Notes: generated from the letters alone by a model not told the origin. A stretch of 64,000 bases of DNA from Basidiobolus meristosporus CBS 931.73 (GCA_002104905.1 MCFE01000284.1:39220-103219), one strand, 5' to 3'; positions 1-11,810 are shown, counted from the first letter of the stretch. Made by a program: numbers and translations.

Positions 1-654
1 AAACTTAACCTAGGCCCATTCAGTCCATAATGATGAGCACTAGACTGTGAAAGAGGCCCTAAATAGCCCTCAGATGAAGTTTTGGACATTTGCAATGACT
101 GAGGAATATCAGGCCCCAATGGAGAATCAAACTTGGGACTTAATCAAATTACCAATCAACCAGAGATCAATTGGATGCAGATGAGTCTTTATGACAAAGT
201 ACAAGGCTGATGCTACAATTGAAAGATACCAAACAGGACTTGTGGCCAAAGGATACTCTCAAACAAAAGGACTTGACTACACTGAGACCTTTGCACCTGT
301 TGCCAAGTTTAATTCCTTCAGATTGATATTGGTTATTGCAGCCAAATATTAGTTTTTTATACATCAAATGGATGTAAAAACTACATATTTGAATGGAGAA
401 CTTGATGAGAATGTTTATATGAACCAGCCTGATTGATTTGCTGACCAAGATAACCCGCAATTGGTCTGCAAGCTTAAAAAGTCTCTATATGAACTCATCA
501 ATCACAGAGAGCCTGGAATTGCAAAATAGATTCTTATTTGAAATCTTTGAGTTTCAGAAGGAGTAACACAGACTATAGTACATACTATAAGCCATATAGA
601 ACAAATCCAATTTGATTAGCTCTATATGTAGATGATTGTATTATAGCCACCAAT
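1..654 (+). pseudogene. Copia-B reverse transcriptase fragment, left part
   Basis: Decayed Ty1/copia pol. Reading across frames one sees the start of the copia RT domain (YQA.MENQTWDLIKLP, then a degraded RWVFKTKYKADG block, RYQ..LVAKGYSQTKGLDY, ETFAPVAKFNS) and the region before the catalytic box. In-frame stops break it. It is interrupted at 654 by copy A and resumes at 5718; the same 5 bases, CCAAT, lie at 650-654 and 5718-5722, the target duplication of copy A. The element starts left of the window. Confidence 0.85.
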
Positions 655-1003
655 TGTTGTAAAAGTCTGTAATTCCACCTAAATACTCACCTAACTTGGT
701 AACTTAGCTCATTACCTTATAATCCTAGGGAATACTGACCAAATTCCTTGTTGGGATCTACTTGGAATATTCTCACCAAAATACCAGGTACCCACAACAT
801 CAAAATTAGATAAGTTGTCCAAACAGTCCCAAGCTTTGCACACATGCTCTTGGAACCTTCCTTAACCTATTCTACATGCTTCTAATGCTGAGACCATGTA
901 AAAGTATGAATACTACTATTACATTCAATAAAACATTGAGTGAAAACCACATAATCTACTTGTTCTCCAGATCACTTCCAATATCTCCAAGACTCTTACA
1001 ACA
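655..1003 (+). repeat. 5' LTR of Copia-A (LTR family 1)
   Basis: 349 bp. Starts TGTTGTAAAAG and ends CTTACAACA, imperfect terminal inverted repeats with TG...CA ends. Closely similar to the LTRs at 5370, 6459 (reverse), 10004 (reverse), 10914, 44697, 49657 (reverse) and 50164 (reverse). Contains AATAAA-like sequence near 928. Confidence 0.9.
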
Positions 1004-1015
1004 GGTTATGAGCCC
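1004..1015 (+). other. Primer binding site of Copia-A, overlapping the gag start codon
   Basis: GGTTATGAGCCC directly follows the LTR. It is complementary to the anticodon loop and stem of initiator tRNA-Met (anticodon CAU), not to a tRNA 3' end. This matches the half-tRNA priming known for Drosophila copia. The ATG inside it (1008-1010) is also the first codon of gag; the reverse-oriented copy C has the same arrangement at 9991-10003. Confidence 0.7.
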
Positions 1016-3011
1016 AAAGTTGTCACTCTCTGCAATGTCTACTATTGCTATGACTGGAATTCTTCCCTCTGCTGAAAAGTTGGATGAATTTAACTACCAA
1101 TTGTAGAAGGTGAAGATGAAGATGCTGCCACAAGAGAGAGACCTTTGAGATATTGTTATGGGAGAAGAATGCCCTCCTAAAAATATTGGAGAGGAAGCCT
1201 TAAAGTACCAGTAGAAAGAACAGAGTGCCTTCAACTGCATTTGCCTTAGTATTAAAGACAAATTGCTAATTCAATGTTTAAGAGCAAAAACAGCAAAGAA
1301 TACCTGCAAGGCATTAGAGGACACCTACCAGTCATGTTTAGCTGCTAAGAATATGTATATGAGACAAAAATTCTATACTGCAAAGATGCAGCTGGGAGAA
1401 GAAATGAAAAATCTAATTAATAGAATTACCCTGCTGGTGGATGAGATGGAATCTGTGGGCATACCAACTACTAGTGAGGATGTGATAGTACCCATTCTGA
1501 ATAGCCTGACAGCCACATTTCAGGGCCTTGTATCAGTCCTAGAGTCCAGAACTGAAGATTTGACCTTGAATTACAAATATGGAAGGCTCCTGGATAAATA
1601 ACTAAGAAAATCAAGTTTCAATAAGAAGGAAGAAGAAAATGCTTCAATAATCAATGATAACCAACAAAGCAGGTACCCAAGGCCCTACTAAGGCAACAGC
1701 AACCTGTTTTGCAACTACTGCAAAAGGAAAGGACACTCATCAGACCATTTTCTCAAAAAGTGAGATAATCAGCAAAAGAAGCCTGAATATGGAACTACTG
1801 CAACAACTGAAGACAGACTATTCTTTGCTGCTCTAAATATGACCACAAGCAAGGATTCTCAGACATGGCATATTAACTCTGGAGTATCTCAGCACTTTAC
1901 ATACCAAAAAGAACTTTTTACTCAACACTATGGAAGTCCAATTAAGAAGGTTTTCATGGGTAACAATAGAGCACTTGATGCAGTGGGGGAAGGAACTATC
2001 AAAGTGAACCCTAAAAACAGTGAAGGAAGTCATACACTGACCTGTTAAGAAGTACTCTATGTACCAGAAATGGCCAAGAACCTACTATCTGAAAGCAAGG
2101 CCACAGCAGAAGGACTCAGTTTCAGCTTTGATAATTATGGATGCAGCATCAATGATCCTAATGGAGCCTGTATTGCTTTGGGTATCAGAGATCATAATCT
2201 ATACAAGCTGACTTATATATCATCATATCTGGCAGCCAATATAAGTAACGTACATGAGAAAACACCAATGCTTTGGCACAGGAGATTTGGGCACATCAAT
2301 TTTGATTATTTGTGCACAATGATCAAAGATCAGCTAATTTCTGGAGTAAAAATTGATCCCCCAGCTGATTGGGGTACTCTGAAGCCAGCATATATGGGAA
2401 ATAAGCAAGACAATTATTCAAGAGCTCTGGGTTAATTAAAACTAAGAAAAAGTAGATCTTACTCACTCAGATCTGTGTGGATCTACCCAAAATATCCCTT
2501 GAGCAGGATAGTGTATTTAATCACTTTTACTCATGAATATGCAAGATAGACATGGGTCTACTTCACAGAGAGAAAGTAAGAAGCTCTGCTTAAGTTCAGG
2601 GAGTTTAAAGCCATGGTGGAGATAGAAACTGGTGAGAAAATCAGGAAAATATGCCCCAACAATGGTGGAGGGTATATCTAAAAACTCTTCATCCACTTTT
2701 TTTGAGAGTAAAGCATACAGACTCTACAGTACTAAAGCAAAGAAGCTAATCAGTCCAGGGATGTGTTGTTAGATGAAAGCTTAAAATTTTCACAAAAAAT
2801 GACATTGGAAGATGATAAAAATCTGATCTCAAGTCCACTAATGGTCAGGATTGAATCAGATCAAAACAATGAAGCCTTTTTCACTCCAGAGGACACTACA
2901 ACCATGGTTCAGCCAAAATCAGTGCCCAGGAAAATCCCAAAAGTGATCATTCCAGTATTAAATGCCATAGATCCAACCAGACCAGAAATAGCCCAAATAC
3001 TATATCAATGA
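1008..3011 (+). pseudogene. Copia-A gag and integrase remnants
   Basis: From the ATG at 1008 the frame gives MSPKLSLSAMSTIAMTG and is soon stopped by a TAG that replaces the tryptophan codon seen in copy C. Around 1263-1600 is the gag core (LINRITLLVDEMESVGIPT). At 1705-1760 a shifted frame shows CNYC..KGH of a CCHC knuckle whose last Cys is lost. 1839-2060 matches the copia protease/gag-pol linker, and 2273-2370 shows the GAG-pre-integrase block WHRRFGHINFDYL. The integrase catalytic core is largely missing; 2700-3010 is the integrase C-terminal tail. Confidence 0.75.
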
Positions 3012-3099
3012 GGGTACAAACTTAGCCTATACCTATTCAGTCCATATTGGTGAGCCCCGGACTGTAAAAGAGGCCCTAGATAGCCCTCAGACAAAGTTT

Positions 3100-5340
3100 T
3101 GGAGATCCATAATGACTGAGGTATATCAGGCCCTGATGGAAAATCAAACTTGGGACTTAATCAAATTACCAATCAACCAGAAATCAATTGAATGCAGATG
3201 GGCCTTTAAGACTAAGTACAAGGCTGATGGTAAAGTTGAAAGATACCAAGCAAGGCTTGTGGCTAAAAGATACTCTCAAATAAAAGGACTTGACTGCACT
3301 GAGACCTTTGCACCGGTTGCCAAGTTTAATTCCTTCAGATTGATATTAGACTTGTTCCATTGGATAGTGCCACATTGAGCCATGAGTGCCAAATGATGCC
3401 ATAGTGTGCCAGAGAGGCCAAGTGAGCCTATACTTGGCCACAGAGTGTGAAACATGGATCTGCATCCTCATGCAAAGCAGCCCCTGTGTTTCACCTATGA
3501 TGTAGGAGAAAATCCATTTTTTGACGTTTTTTTGTGGATCAGTGTTATGCAGGATGTCTAAGAGCACAGAAGAACTGAAGACATGCATCAGGTACTCAAT
3601 ACTCATGGCACTCTGAATCTAGCTCCTGTGGCTTGTAACATGTCACAACAATGCATGGCACTATCTTGGTCCACTGGTACTCTCTGCAACTATAATTAAT
3701 TATTAGCCCTAAAGTAAGATCTATATAAAGCACTTATAGTGCCAGATAGTACCAGTGGACCAAGATAGTGCCATGCATTGTTGTGACATGTTACAAGCCA
3801 CAGGAGCTAGATTCAGAGTGCCATGGGTATTGAGTACCAAATGCATATTTTCAATCCTTTTGTGCTCTTACACATCCTGCACAACATTGACCTAAAAAAA
3901 AAGGTCAGAAAATGGATTTTCTCCAACACAATTGGTGAAACACAGGGGCTGCTTTGCGTGAAGATGCAGATCTATGTTTCACACTCTGTGGCCAAATATA
4001 GGCTCACTTAGCCTCCCTGGCACACTATGGCATCATTTGGCACTCATGGCTCAATATGGCACTATCCAACGGAACAAGTCTATTGGCTATTGTAGCCCTA
4101 TATTGGTTTTTTAATCATCAAGTGGATGTAGAAACTACATATTTGAATGGAGAACTTGATGTGGATGTGTATATAGACCAGCCTGACAGGTTTTCTGCCT
4201 AAGACAGCTCCCATATTGGTCTACAAGCTTCAAGAATCTATATATGGTCTCAAACAATCACCAAGAGCCTAGAAATGCAAGAGAGATTTTTATTTGGAAT
4301 CTTTGAATTTCAAAAGGAGTAATGCTGACTCTAGTATATACTATAAGCCAGATAGAGCAAATCCAGCTCTATTAGCTCTATATGTGGATAGTCTTATTAT
4401 AGCTGCCAATAACCTTGCAACATTGGAAGAGACTAAATCCATCCTATCTAAGGAGTTCAAGATGTATAATCTAGGAGAACTCAGTTACTACTTTGGGATT
4501 AAGTTCTCCATAGACAGAAGTACCTAGACTATCACTCTAAGTCAGTCCAAGTATATTCAAAATATACTAAAGTACCAAATGGAAGACTGTAAACTGGCAG
4601 CTACCCCAATGACAATAAACCTTAACTTAATCAAAACTCAACCAAATCAAGAGAGCTTGGTCACATTTGAAAGCCCTGACTTTCCTTATCAGTCTATGGC
4701 TGGCAGTCTGATGTATAGCATGCTTGTAACATGTCCAGATATCTCATATTCAGTGGGAGTTGTCAGCCAGCATAATCAGAACTATGGATCTAATCATATT
4801 GCTGCAGTTAAGCGGATTTTTAGGTACTTGAAAGGAACTGCTGATATCTGCTTAAGATACACTTATAAGGATTCAGAACAGGATCTTGGGGGATATGCTG
4901 ATGATGATTGAGGATAAAACTTGGAAGGCAGAGGATCCACCACAGGATACAGTTTTCTTTACTGTAAAGGAGCAATTTCATATAATTTAAGAAAGCAACC
5001 AACTGTAGCACTCTCAACCACAGAGGCAGAGTATATGGCAGCCTGTGAAGTTACAAAAGAAGCAACAGGGCTAAGAAAGCTTTTTACAGACTGGGCCCTC
5101 TGTCAAAAAACACGTATTACTTTATTTCAGGATAATCAGGAATATATACTATCAGGTAGAAATCCAACTTTTCATGCTAGAACCAAGCACATAGATATTA
5201 GACATCATTTTATATGTGAAGATATAGAGAATATCTTAGTAAGCTTAGTTTACTGTCCTTCAGAAGAAATGATTGCAGAAATACTTACCAAGCCATTAGC
5301 TAGAGACAAGCTTGAATATCTTAGGTCAAAATTAGGGCTA
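3100..5340 (+). pseudogene. Copia-A reverse transcriptase / RNase H remnant
   Basis: RT begins at 3112 (MTEVYQALMENQTWDL) and runs to 3347, where the palindromic element interrupts it, then continues from 4082. The catalytic box is seen near 4378 as LALYVDSLIIA, so the second Asp of the usual YxDD is changed to Ser. RNase H from about 4890 keeps QPTVALSTTEAEYMAACE and DNQEYILSGRNPTFHARTKH. The motif order is standard copia pol. Stops and a shift near 4910 make it non-functional. Confidence 0.8.
3348..4081. repeat. 734-bp palindromic (foldback/MITE-like) insertion in Copia-A RT
   Basis: Left arm about 3348-3681 and right arm about 3748-4081 are near-perfect inverted repeats (about 334 bp each) around a ~66-bp AT-rich spacer. 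Outer ends read AGACTTGTTCC and GGAACAAGTCT. The 3-bp sequence ATT lies on both sides (3345-3347, 4082-4084), and removing the element plus one ATT restores the RT reading seen in other copies. The small open frames on each arm are mirror images of one another and are not genes. Confidence 0.85.
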
Positions 5341-5369
5341 TTCAGTATGAACATTCAACTCAGTGGGAG

Positions 5370-5717
5370 TGTTACAAACATCTCTAATTCCACCTAAATA
5401 CTCACCTAACTTAGTCACTTAGATCATTACCTTCAAATCATAGGGGATACTGACCAAATTCCTTGTTGGTATTTACCTGCAATATTTCACCAAAACACCA
5501 GGCACATAGAACATCAAAATTAGATAAGTTGTCCAAGCAGCCCCCAACTTTGCACACATGCTCATGGGACCTTCCTTTGCTTATTCTATGTGCTTGTAAT
5601 GCCAAGACCATGTAAAAGTATAAGTACTACTTTTACTTTCAATAAATCATTAAGTGAAACCCACATAATCTACTTGTTTTCCCAGTAACTTCCAATATCT
5701 CCAAGACTCTTACAACA
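5370..5717 (+). repeat. 3' LTR of Copia-A (LTR family 1)
   Basis: 348 bp, TGTTACAAACATC...CTTACAACA. It is preceded by the purine tract CAGTGGGAG (5361-5369), the plus-strand primer. It differs from the 5' LTR by scattered substitutions, so the insertion is not recent. Followed by the CCAAT duplication. Confidence 0.9.
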
Positions 5718-6458
5718 CCAATAGTCTATAAAATTGGGAGACTAAGTGCAGCCTATCAAAGGAGTTAAGATGTCTGATTGAGGAAAGCTCAGTAACTACT
5801 TAGGGATCAAGTTCTCCATAGACAGAAGTACCCAGACTATCACCCTAAGCCAATCCAAGTATATTCAAGATATACTAAAGTAGTACCAAATGCAAGACTG
5901 TAAACTGGCAGCTACCCCATTGGAGACAAACCTTGAATTAGACAAAACTCAACCAAGCCCAAGAGAGCTTGGTGACATCTGAAAGCCCTGACTTTCCTTA
6001 TCAATCTATGGCTGGGAATTTGATGTATATTATGCTTGGAACATATCCATATATCTCATTTTCAGCTGGAATTGCCAGCCAGCACAATCAGAACTATGGA
6101 TCTGATCATATTACAGCAGTTACATGGACTTTTAGATATCTAAAAGGAACCGCTGATATCTGCTCAAGGTGCACCAAAAAGAATTCAGACACAATCTTGT
6201 GAGAAACTCTGATGCTGATTGGGGACAAAATTTAGATGACAGATGATCCTCCATGGGATATACTTTTGTTTGCTGTAGAGGAGCAATTTCATGGAACTCA
6301 AGAAAGCAACCCACTGTAGCACTTTCTACCTCAGAGGCAGAGTATATGGAAGCTTGTGAAGCTATCAGAGCAGCAATCTGGTTAAGGAAGCTTTTTAAGG
6401 ATTTAGACTTATATCAAAAAATGCCTTATACTTTCTTTCAAGATAGTAAATTATATAC
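5718..6458 (+). pseudogene. Copia-B RT/RNase H, middle part
   Basis: Resumes the RT interrupted at 654: the block after the catalytic motif (KLSSYYLG-like, SIDRSTQTITLSQSKYIQDIL), then SPDFPYQSMAGNLMYIMLGT, then RNase H with KQPTVALSTSEAEYMEACE. A 6459-10335 insertion in the opposite orientation interrupts it; bases TATAC (6454-6458) and TACAC (10336-10340) are the target duplication with one mismatch. Confidence 0.8.
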
Positions 6459-6805
6459 TGTTGTACAAGTCTTAGAGAAATTGAAAGTGACTGGGAGGAC
6501 AAGTAGATTATGTGGTTCTCACTTAATGAGTTATTGAATGTAAAAGTAGTATTTATACTTTTACATGGTCTTGGCATAACAAACATGCAGAATAAACTAA
6601 GAAAGGTCCCAAAAGCATGTGTGCAAAGTTTGGGGCTGTTTGGACCACTTTGAGAATATTCATGTTCTGGGTATCTGGTATTATGGTGAAATATTCCAAG
6701 TAAATACCAAAATGGAATTTGGTCAGTATTCTGTAGGATTTGTAGGTAACAATCTAAGTGACTAAGTTAGGTGAGTATTTAGGTGGAATACACATGCTTA
6801 CAACA
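6459..6805 (-). repeat. 3' LTR of Copia-C
   Basis: 347 bp reverse-oriented family-1 LTR, reads TGTTGTACAAGTC at its left end and GCTTACAACA at its right end on the plus strand. Confidence 0.88.
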
Positions 6806-9800
6806 CTCCCACTCAGCTAAATGCTCATACTGACTAGTCCTAATTTTGACCCAAGATATTCAAGTTTGTCTCTAGCTAATGGTTTGGGAAGTATATCTGC
6901 AATTATTTCATCTGAAGGACAGTAAACTAAGCTTACTAAGATTTCTTCAATAGCTTCACATATGAAATGATGTCAAATATCCATGTTTTTAGTTCTAGCA
7001 TAAATGTTGGATTTCTACCTATTTGTATACATCCTTGATTATCTAAAAATCCGCTTAACAGCTGCATTATGATCGGATCCATAGTTCTGATTATGCTGGC
7101 TGACTACTCCCACAGAATATGATATATCTGAATGTGTTCCAAGCATGATATACATCAGACTGCCAACCATAGATTGATAAGGAAAGCTGGGGCTTTCAGA
7201 TGGCACCAAGCTTTCTTGACTTAATTGATTTTAGTCTCTTCCAATGCTTCTAGGTTATTGGTGGCTATAAGATCATCCACATAGAGAGCTAATAGAGCTG
7301 GATTTGCTCTATCTAGCTAATAGTAGATACTATTGTCAGCATTACTCCTTTTGAAACTGAAAGATTACAAATAAGAATCTATCTTGCAATTCCAGGCTCT
7401 TGGTGATTGTTTGAGACCATAAAGAGACTTTTTCAGCTTGCAGACCAAATGAGGGCAATCTTGGCCAACAAGCCCATTGGACTGGTGCTTACACACATCC
7501 TCATTAAGTTCTTTATCCAAAAATGCAGTTTTTACATCCATTTGATGAATAAAAACTTATATTTGGCTGCAATAACCAATATCAATCTGATGAAATTAAA
7601 CTTGGCAACCAGTGCAAAGGTCTCAGTGTAGTCAAATTCTGTTGTTTGAGAGTATCCTTTGGCCACAAGTCTTGCTTGGTATCTTTCAATTGTACCATTA
7701 GCCTTCTCTCTTGTCTTGAAGACCCATCTACATCCAATTGATTTCTGGTTGATTGGCAATTTGACCAAGTCCCAAGTTTGTTTTCCATCAGGGCCTGATA
7801 TTCTTCAGTCATTGCGGATCTCCAAAACTTTGTCTGAGGGCTATTTAGGGCCTCTTGTACAGTCTGGGGTGCATCAATATGGACTGAATAGGTATAGGCC
7901 TAGTTTGTATCCTCATAGATGTAGTAATATGGGCTATATCTTGTCTGATTGGATCTTTGGGCATCTGATACTGGAATGATTATCTCTGGGATATTCCTGG
8001 GCACTGTCTCAAGCTGGGCCACAGCTGTAGAGTCCTCTGGAGTGAAGCAACTTTCATTGTTTTGCTCTGATTCAATCCTGACAATTGGTGGACTTGAGAT
8101 CAGATTTTTGTCACCATCTGATGTCATTTTTTGCAAATATTTTGAATTTTCATCAAACAACACATCCCTGGACTTGATAAGCTTCTTTGCTCTGGTATTG
8201 TAGAGTCTGTATGCTTTACTCTCATTGCAGTAGCCCAAAAATATGCATTTTACACTTTTTGGCTGAAATTTTAACTGATTTCCCGGCAGTTTCTTAGCTT
8301 ATGCTGTACACCCAAATATTCTTAGATGTCCTGCACTTGGTCTGTATCCATACCATGCTTCAAATGGAGTAGAATCATGAAGTATTTTGTTGTAACTCCT
8401 ATTTTTAAGGTATAAAGCTGTAGCAATTGATTCCACCCAAAAATTATAGGATAATTTTTGATCATGGATCATAAATCTTGCCATATCAATTGTTGATCTG
8501 TTTGCATGTTCTGCTACTTCATTTTACTGTGGGGAGTATGGTACAATAGTCTCTTGCTTTATCCCATGAATTTTGCAGAAGTGGATGAAATGTTGTGAGT
8601 TAAATACTCCACCATTGTCAAGTCAAATTTTCTTAATTTTTTCACCAGTTTCTCTCTCCACCATGGCTTTAAACTTCCTGAGCTTAGACAGAGCTTCTTC
8701 CTTTCTCTCCAAGAAGTAGACCCATGTGTATCTTGTAAAATCATCAATGTTTCTTCATATAAGTTACTTATATTGGCTTCCAAATATGATGGAATATAAG
8801 TCAACTTGTATAGATTATGATCTCTGATACCCTAAGCAATATGGGCTCCATTTTGATCAGTAATCTTGCATCCAGAATTTTCAAAGCTGAAACTGAGTCC
8901 TCCTGCAGTAGCCTTGCTTACAGATAGTAGGTTCTTGGCTATTTCTGGTACATAGAGTACTTCTTTAATGGTCAGTGTATGGCTTCCTTCACTGTTTCTA
9001 AGGTTTACTTGAATAGCTCCTTCTCCCACTGCATCAAGTGTTCTATTGTCATGCATGAAAACCTTCTTAATTGGACTTTCTTGGTATTAGGCAAAAAGTA
9101 CTTTATAGTATGCAAAGTGTTGACATACTCCAGAGTCAATATACCATGTCTGAGAATCCTTGTTTGTGGTTATATATAGTGCAGATATGAATAGTCTATC
9201 TTCAGTTGTTGCAGCATTTTCATATTCAGGTTTTTTCTGCTGATTATCTCTCTTTTTGAGGCACTGGTCTGATGTGTGTCCTTTCCTTTGCAGTAGCTAC
9301 AAAACAGGTTGCTATTGCCCTTGAAAGGTCTTAGGTATCTCATTTGTTGGTTATAACTGCTTATTAAAGCATTTTCTTCTTCCTTCTTATTGGTTCTTGA
9401 TTTTCTTAATTTTTCATCCAGGAGCCTTCTGTATATATAATTTATGGACAAATCTTCAGTTCTGGGCTCTAGGGCTGATACAAGGCCCTGAAACTTGGCT
9501 GTCAGGCTATTCAGGATGGTTACTATGACATCCTCATTGGTAGTAGGTATTCCCACAGATTCCATCTCATCCACCAGCAGGGTATTTCTGTAAATTAGAT
9601 TTTATTTCTTCTCCTGGCAGCATCTTTATAGTGAGGAATTTTTTCTCAGATACATTTTCTTAACAGCTGAACATGACAGGTAGGTGTGTTCTAATGCCTT
9701 CCAGGCATTCTTTGCTGTTTTTGCTCTTGAGCATTGATTAGCACTTTGTCTTTAACATTAAGGCAAATTCAGTTAAAGGCACTTTGTTCTTTCTACTGGT

Positions 9801-10003
9801 ACTTTAAGGCTTCCTCTCCCATATTTTTAGAAGGGCATTCTTCTCCCATGACAATATCCTAAAGGGTTCTTTCTTGTAGCAGCATCTTCATCTTCACCTT
9901 CCACACTTGGTAGTTAGATACATCCAACTTTTCAGCAGAGGGAAAAATTCCAGTAATAGCAGTAGTAGACATTGCAGAGAGTGACAGCTTGCGGCTCATA
10001 ACC
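6806..10003 (-). pseudogene. Copia-C gag-pol remnant
   Basis: Minus strand from the PBS-embedded ATG at 9999: MSRKLSLSAMSTTAITG and then YQVWKVKMKMLLQERTL, so this copy keeps the tryptophan lost in A. A zinc knuckle CSYC..K lies near 9290, broken by a 1-base change relative to copy A. GAG-pre-integrase is at 8560-9060, the integrase C-terminal part at 8299-8484 (FWVESIATALYLKNR, FEAWYGYRP), its tail AYRLYNTRAKKLI near 8200, and the RT start at 7532-7812. Stops are scattered throughout. Confidence 0.78.
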
Positions 10004-10335
10004 TGTAGTAAGAGTCTTGGAGATATTGGAAGTGACTGGGAGGACAGGCAGATTATGTTGTTTGCACTTAATATATGATTGAATGTAAAAGTAGTATTTA
10101 TACTTTTGCATGGTCTTGGCATAACAAACATGTAGAATAGATTAAGGAAGGTCCTAAGAGCATGTGTGCAAAGTTTGGGGCTGCCTGGACAACTTACCTA
10201 ATTTTCATGTTCTGGGTAAATATTTCAAGTAAATCCTGACAAGGAATTTGGTCAGTATTCTCTAGGATTTGAAGGTAATGATCTAAGTGACCAAGTTAGG
10301 TGATTATTTAGGTGGAATTACAAGTTTCTACAACA
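10004..10335 (-). repeat. 5' LTR of Copia-C
   Basis: 332 bp reverse-oriented family-1 LTR. The inner edge is followed by GGTTATGAGCCGC (9991-10003, reverse complement), the same half-tRNA-type primer site as in copy A. Outer neighbour is the imperfect target duplication TACAC. Confidence 0.85.
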
Positions 10336-10375
10336 TACACAATTAAGTAGAAATCCAACTTTTCATGCTAGAACT

Positions 10376-10724
10376 TGTTGTAATTATTGAATTGTCACCT
10401 AAATATTCATGCTAACTTAGTCACATAGATCTTATTCTGTGATTAGCATTCTGTCCTGACTAGATTTCTTGTCGGGATTTACTTAGAATATTTTCACCAA
10501 ATTGTCAGGTACCCAGATTATTATTTTTCTCAAAGTCGTCCAAAAGACCCCAAACTTTGCACACATATTCTTGGGACCTTCCTTAACAAACTCTACACGT
10601 TTGTTTCCTCTACTTTATCAAAAGTATAAATACCATACTTTTGATCAATAAATCTACAAGTGAATAACATGTAAATCCTCTAGTTCTCCACATCACTTCC
10701 AATACTCCTCAGAATATTGCAACA
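10376..10724 (+). repeat. Solo LTR, family 2, inside Copia-B
   Basis: 349 bp, TGTTGTAATTATTG...AATATTGCAACA. Related to family 1 but clearly distinct; its closest relative here is the reverse copy at 43900-44248. The exact 5-bp duplication GAACT flanks it (10371-10375 and 10725-10729). Contains GTATAAATACC (TATA-like) and AATAAA. A single LTR with perfect duplication indicates LTR-LTR recombination of a former full element. Confidence 0.88.
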
Positions 10725-11269
10725 GAACTAAGTACATAGTTATTAGACTTCATTACATATGTGAAGCTATAAATATTAACTTAGTTAACCTAGCTTACTG
10801 TCCTACAGATGAAATAATTGCAGACATAATTACCAAACCATTAGCCAGACACAAATTTGAATATCTTAGGTCAAAATTAGGACTAGTTAGTATGAGCATT
10901 AATGGAGTGGGAGTGGCTGTAAAAGCTTGTAATTCCACCTAAATATTCACCTAACATAGTCACTTAGATCATTACCTACAAATCCTAGAGAATACTGACC
11001 AAATTTGTTGTTGGGATTTACTTAAAATATTTGACCATAATACCAGATAACCAGAACATGAAAATTTAGAAAATTAGATAGGATGTCCCAACAGCCCCAA
11101 GCTTTGTACACATGTCATGGGACCATTTTAAACCTATGATATTTGTTTTCTATACCAAGACCATGTAAAGTGTAAATGCTACTTTTGCATTCAATAAATC
11201 ATTAAGTGAAAACCACAAAATCTACTTGTTCTCCAAGTCACTTCCAATATCTCCAAGACTCTTACAACA
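10725..11269 (+). mobile_element. Copia-B 3' end with its 3' LTR
   Basis: 10730-10905 is the C-terminal RNase H coding end (YCPTDEIIADIITKPLAR-like, FEYLRSKLGLVSMSI). A purine tract GGAGTGGGAG precedes the 3' LTR at 10914-11269 (356 bp, ends CTTACAACA). The short piece 10341-10375, between copy C and the solo LTR, also belongs to B (RNPTFHART). To the right, minus-strand gag sequence of copy D begins, so B itself inserted into D. Confidence 0.8.
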
Positions 11270-11810
11270 CTCTTTGCTGTTATTGCTCCTGAGCATTGAA
11301 CTAGCAGCTTGTTGTTGACTTCAAGGCAAATGCAGCTCAAAGTAAGTTGTTCTATTCTGTGGTACCTGAGAGCTTCTGCTACAACATTGAGAAAGTATTC
11401 TTCTTCCATAATAACAGCCCAGTAGCTTCTTTTCTATAAAGCCATCCTCAGTTTCACCCACCAGACTTGGTTGCTGGAAGCATCCAGCTTTTCAGCAGAG
11501 GGAGAAGCTCTAGTGATAGCAGTAGTAGACACCCCAGAGAGTGATGACTTAGGGCTCATAGCCTGTTATAGGAATTCAGGTGATGCACAAAGTGATTAGA
11601 AGGACAGGTATAACTCAAGAACATACATGCAAAGTTTGTGACTGTTTGGAAAATTTTGAGCTTTCATGTCCTGGGAACCTCACATTTTGGTGAAATATTC
11701 CAAGTAAACCCCAACAAAGAATTTGGGCAGAATACATCAAGACTTGTAGCCTATGAACCAGGTGACTAAGCTAAGTAAATATTTAGATGCAAATTTATCA
11801 GCATGCGCAG
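11270..11810 (-). mobile_element. Copia-D gag start and decayed 5' LTR
   Basis: Reverse complement of 11270-11555 is the N-terminal gag region (AMSPKSSLSGVSTTAIT, then WVKLRMAL). A primer site GGCTATGAGCCC is recognisable near 11554-11565, and 11566-about 11810 is a strongly diverged family-1 LTR (GCAAAGTTTGTGACTGTTTGG, TTTTGGTGAAATATTCCAAG). The rest of D should lie left of the window, beyond B. Confidence 0.65.

Larger units (their letters stand above)
655..5717 (+). mobile_element. Copia-A, degenerate Ty1/copia LTR retrotransposon
   Basis: Complete outline of a copia element: LTRs at 655-1003 and 5370-5717, primer binding site, gag with a degraded zinc knuckle, GAG-pre-integrase, RT and RNase H in copia order (integrase before RT). 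The flanking 5-bp duplication CCAAT shows it inserted into the RT gene of copy B. All reading frames are broken by stops and small indels; most of the integrase core (about 2430-2700) appears deleted, and a 734-bp palindrome sits inside RT. Non-autonomous now. Confidence 0.9.
6459..10335 (-). mobile_element. Copia-C, degenerate Ty1/copia element on the minus strand
   Basis: Family-1 LTRs at 6459-6805 (3' LTR) and 10004-10335 (5' LTR), internal region 6806-10003. Purine tract CTCCCACT (reverse complement AGTGGGAG) abuts the 3' LTR. Inserted into the RNase H of copy B in reverse orientation. Two internal deletions are visible by comparison with the fragment at 50513-51621: one near 7230 removes the RT block before SSLSKEFK, another near 7040 removes the middle of RNase H. 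Confidence 0.85.

Noticed and set aside
3346-4011. Two small similar proteins on opposite strands (3346-3606 minus, 3823-4011 plus)
   Set aside because: They are the same sequence read from both arms of the palindrome; no start context or domain.
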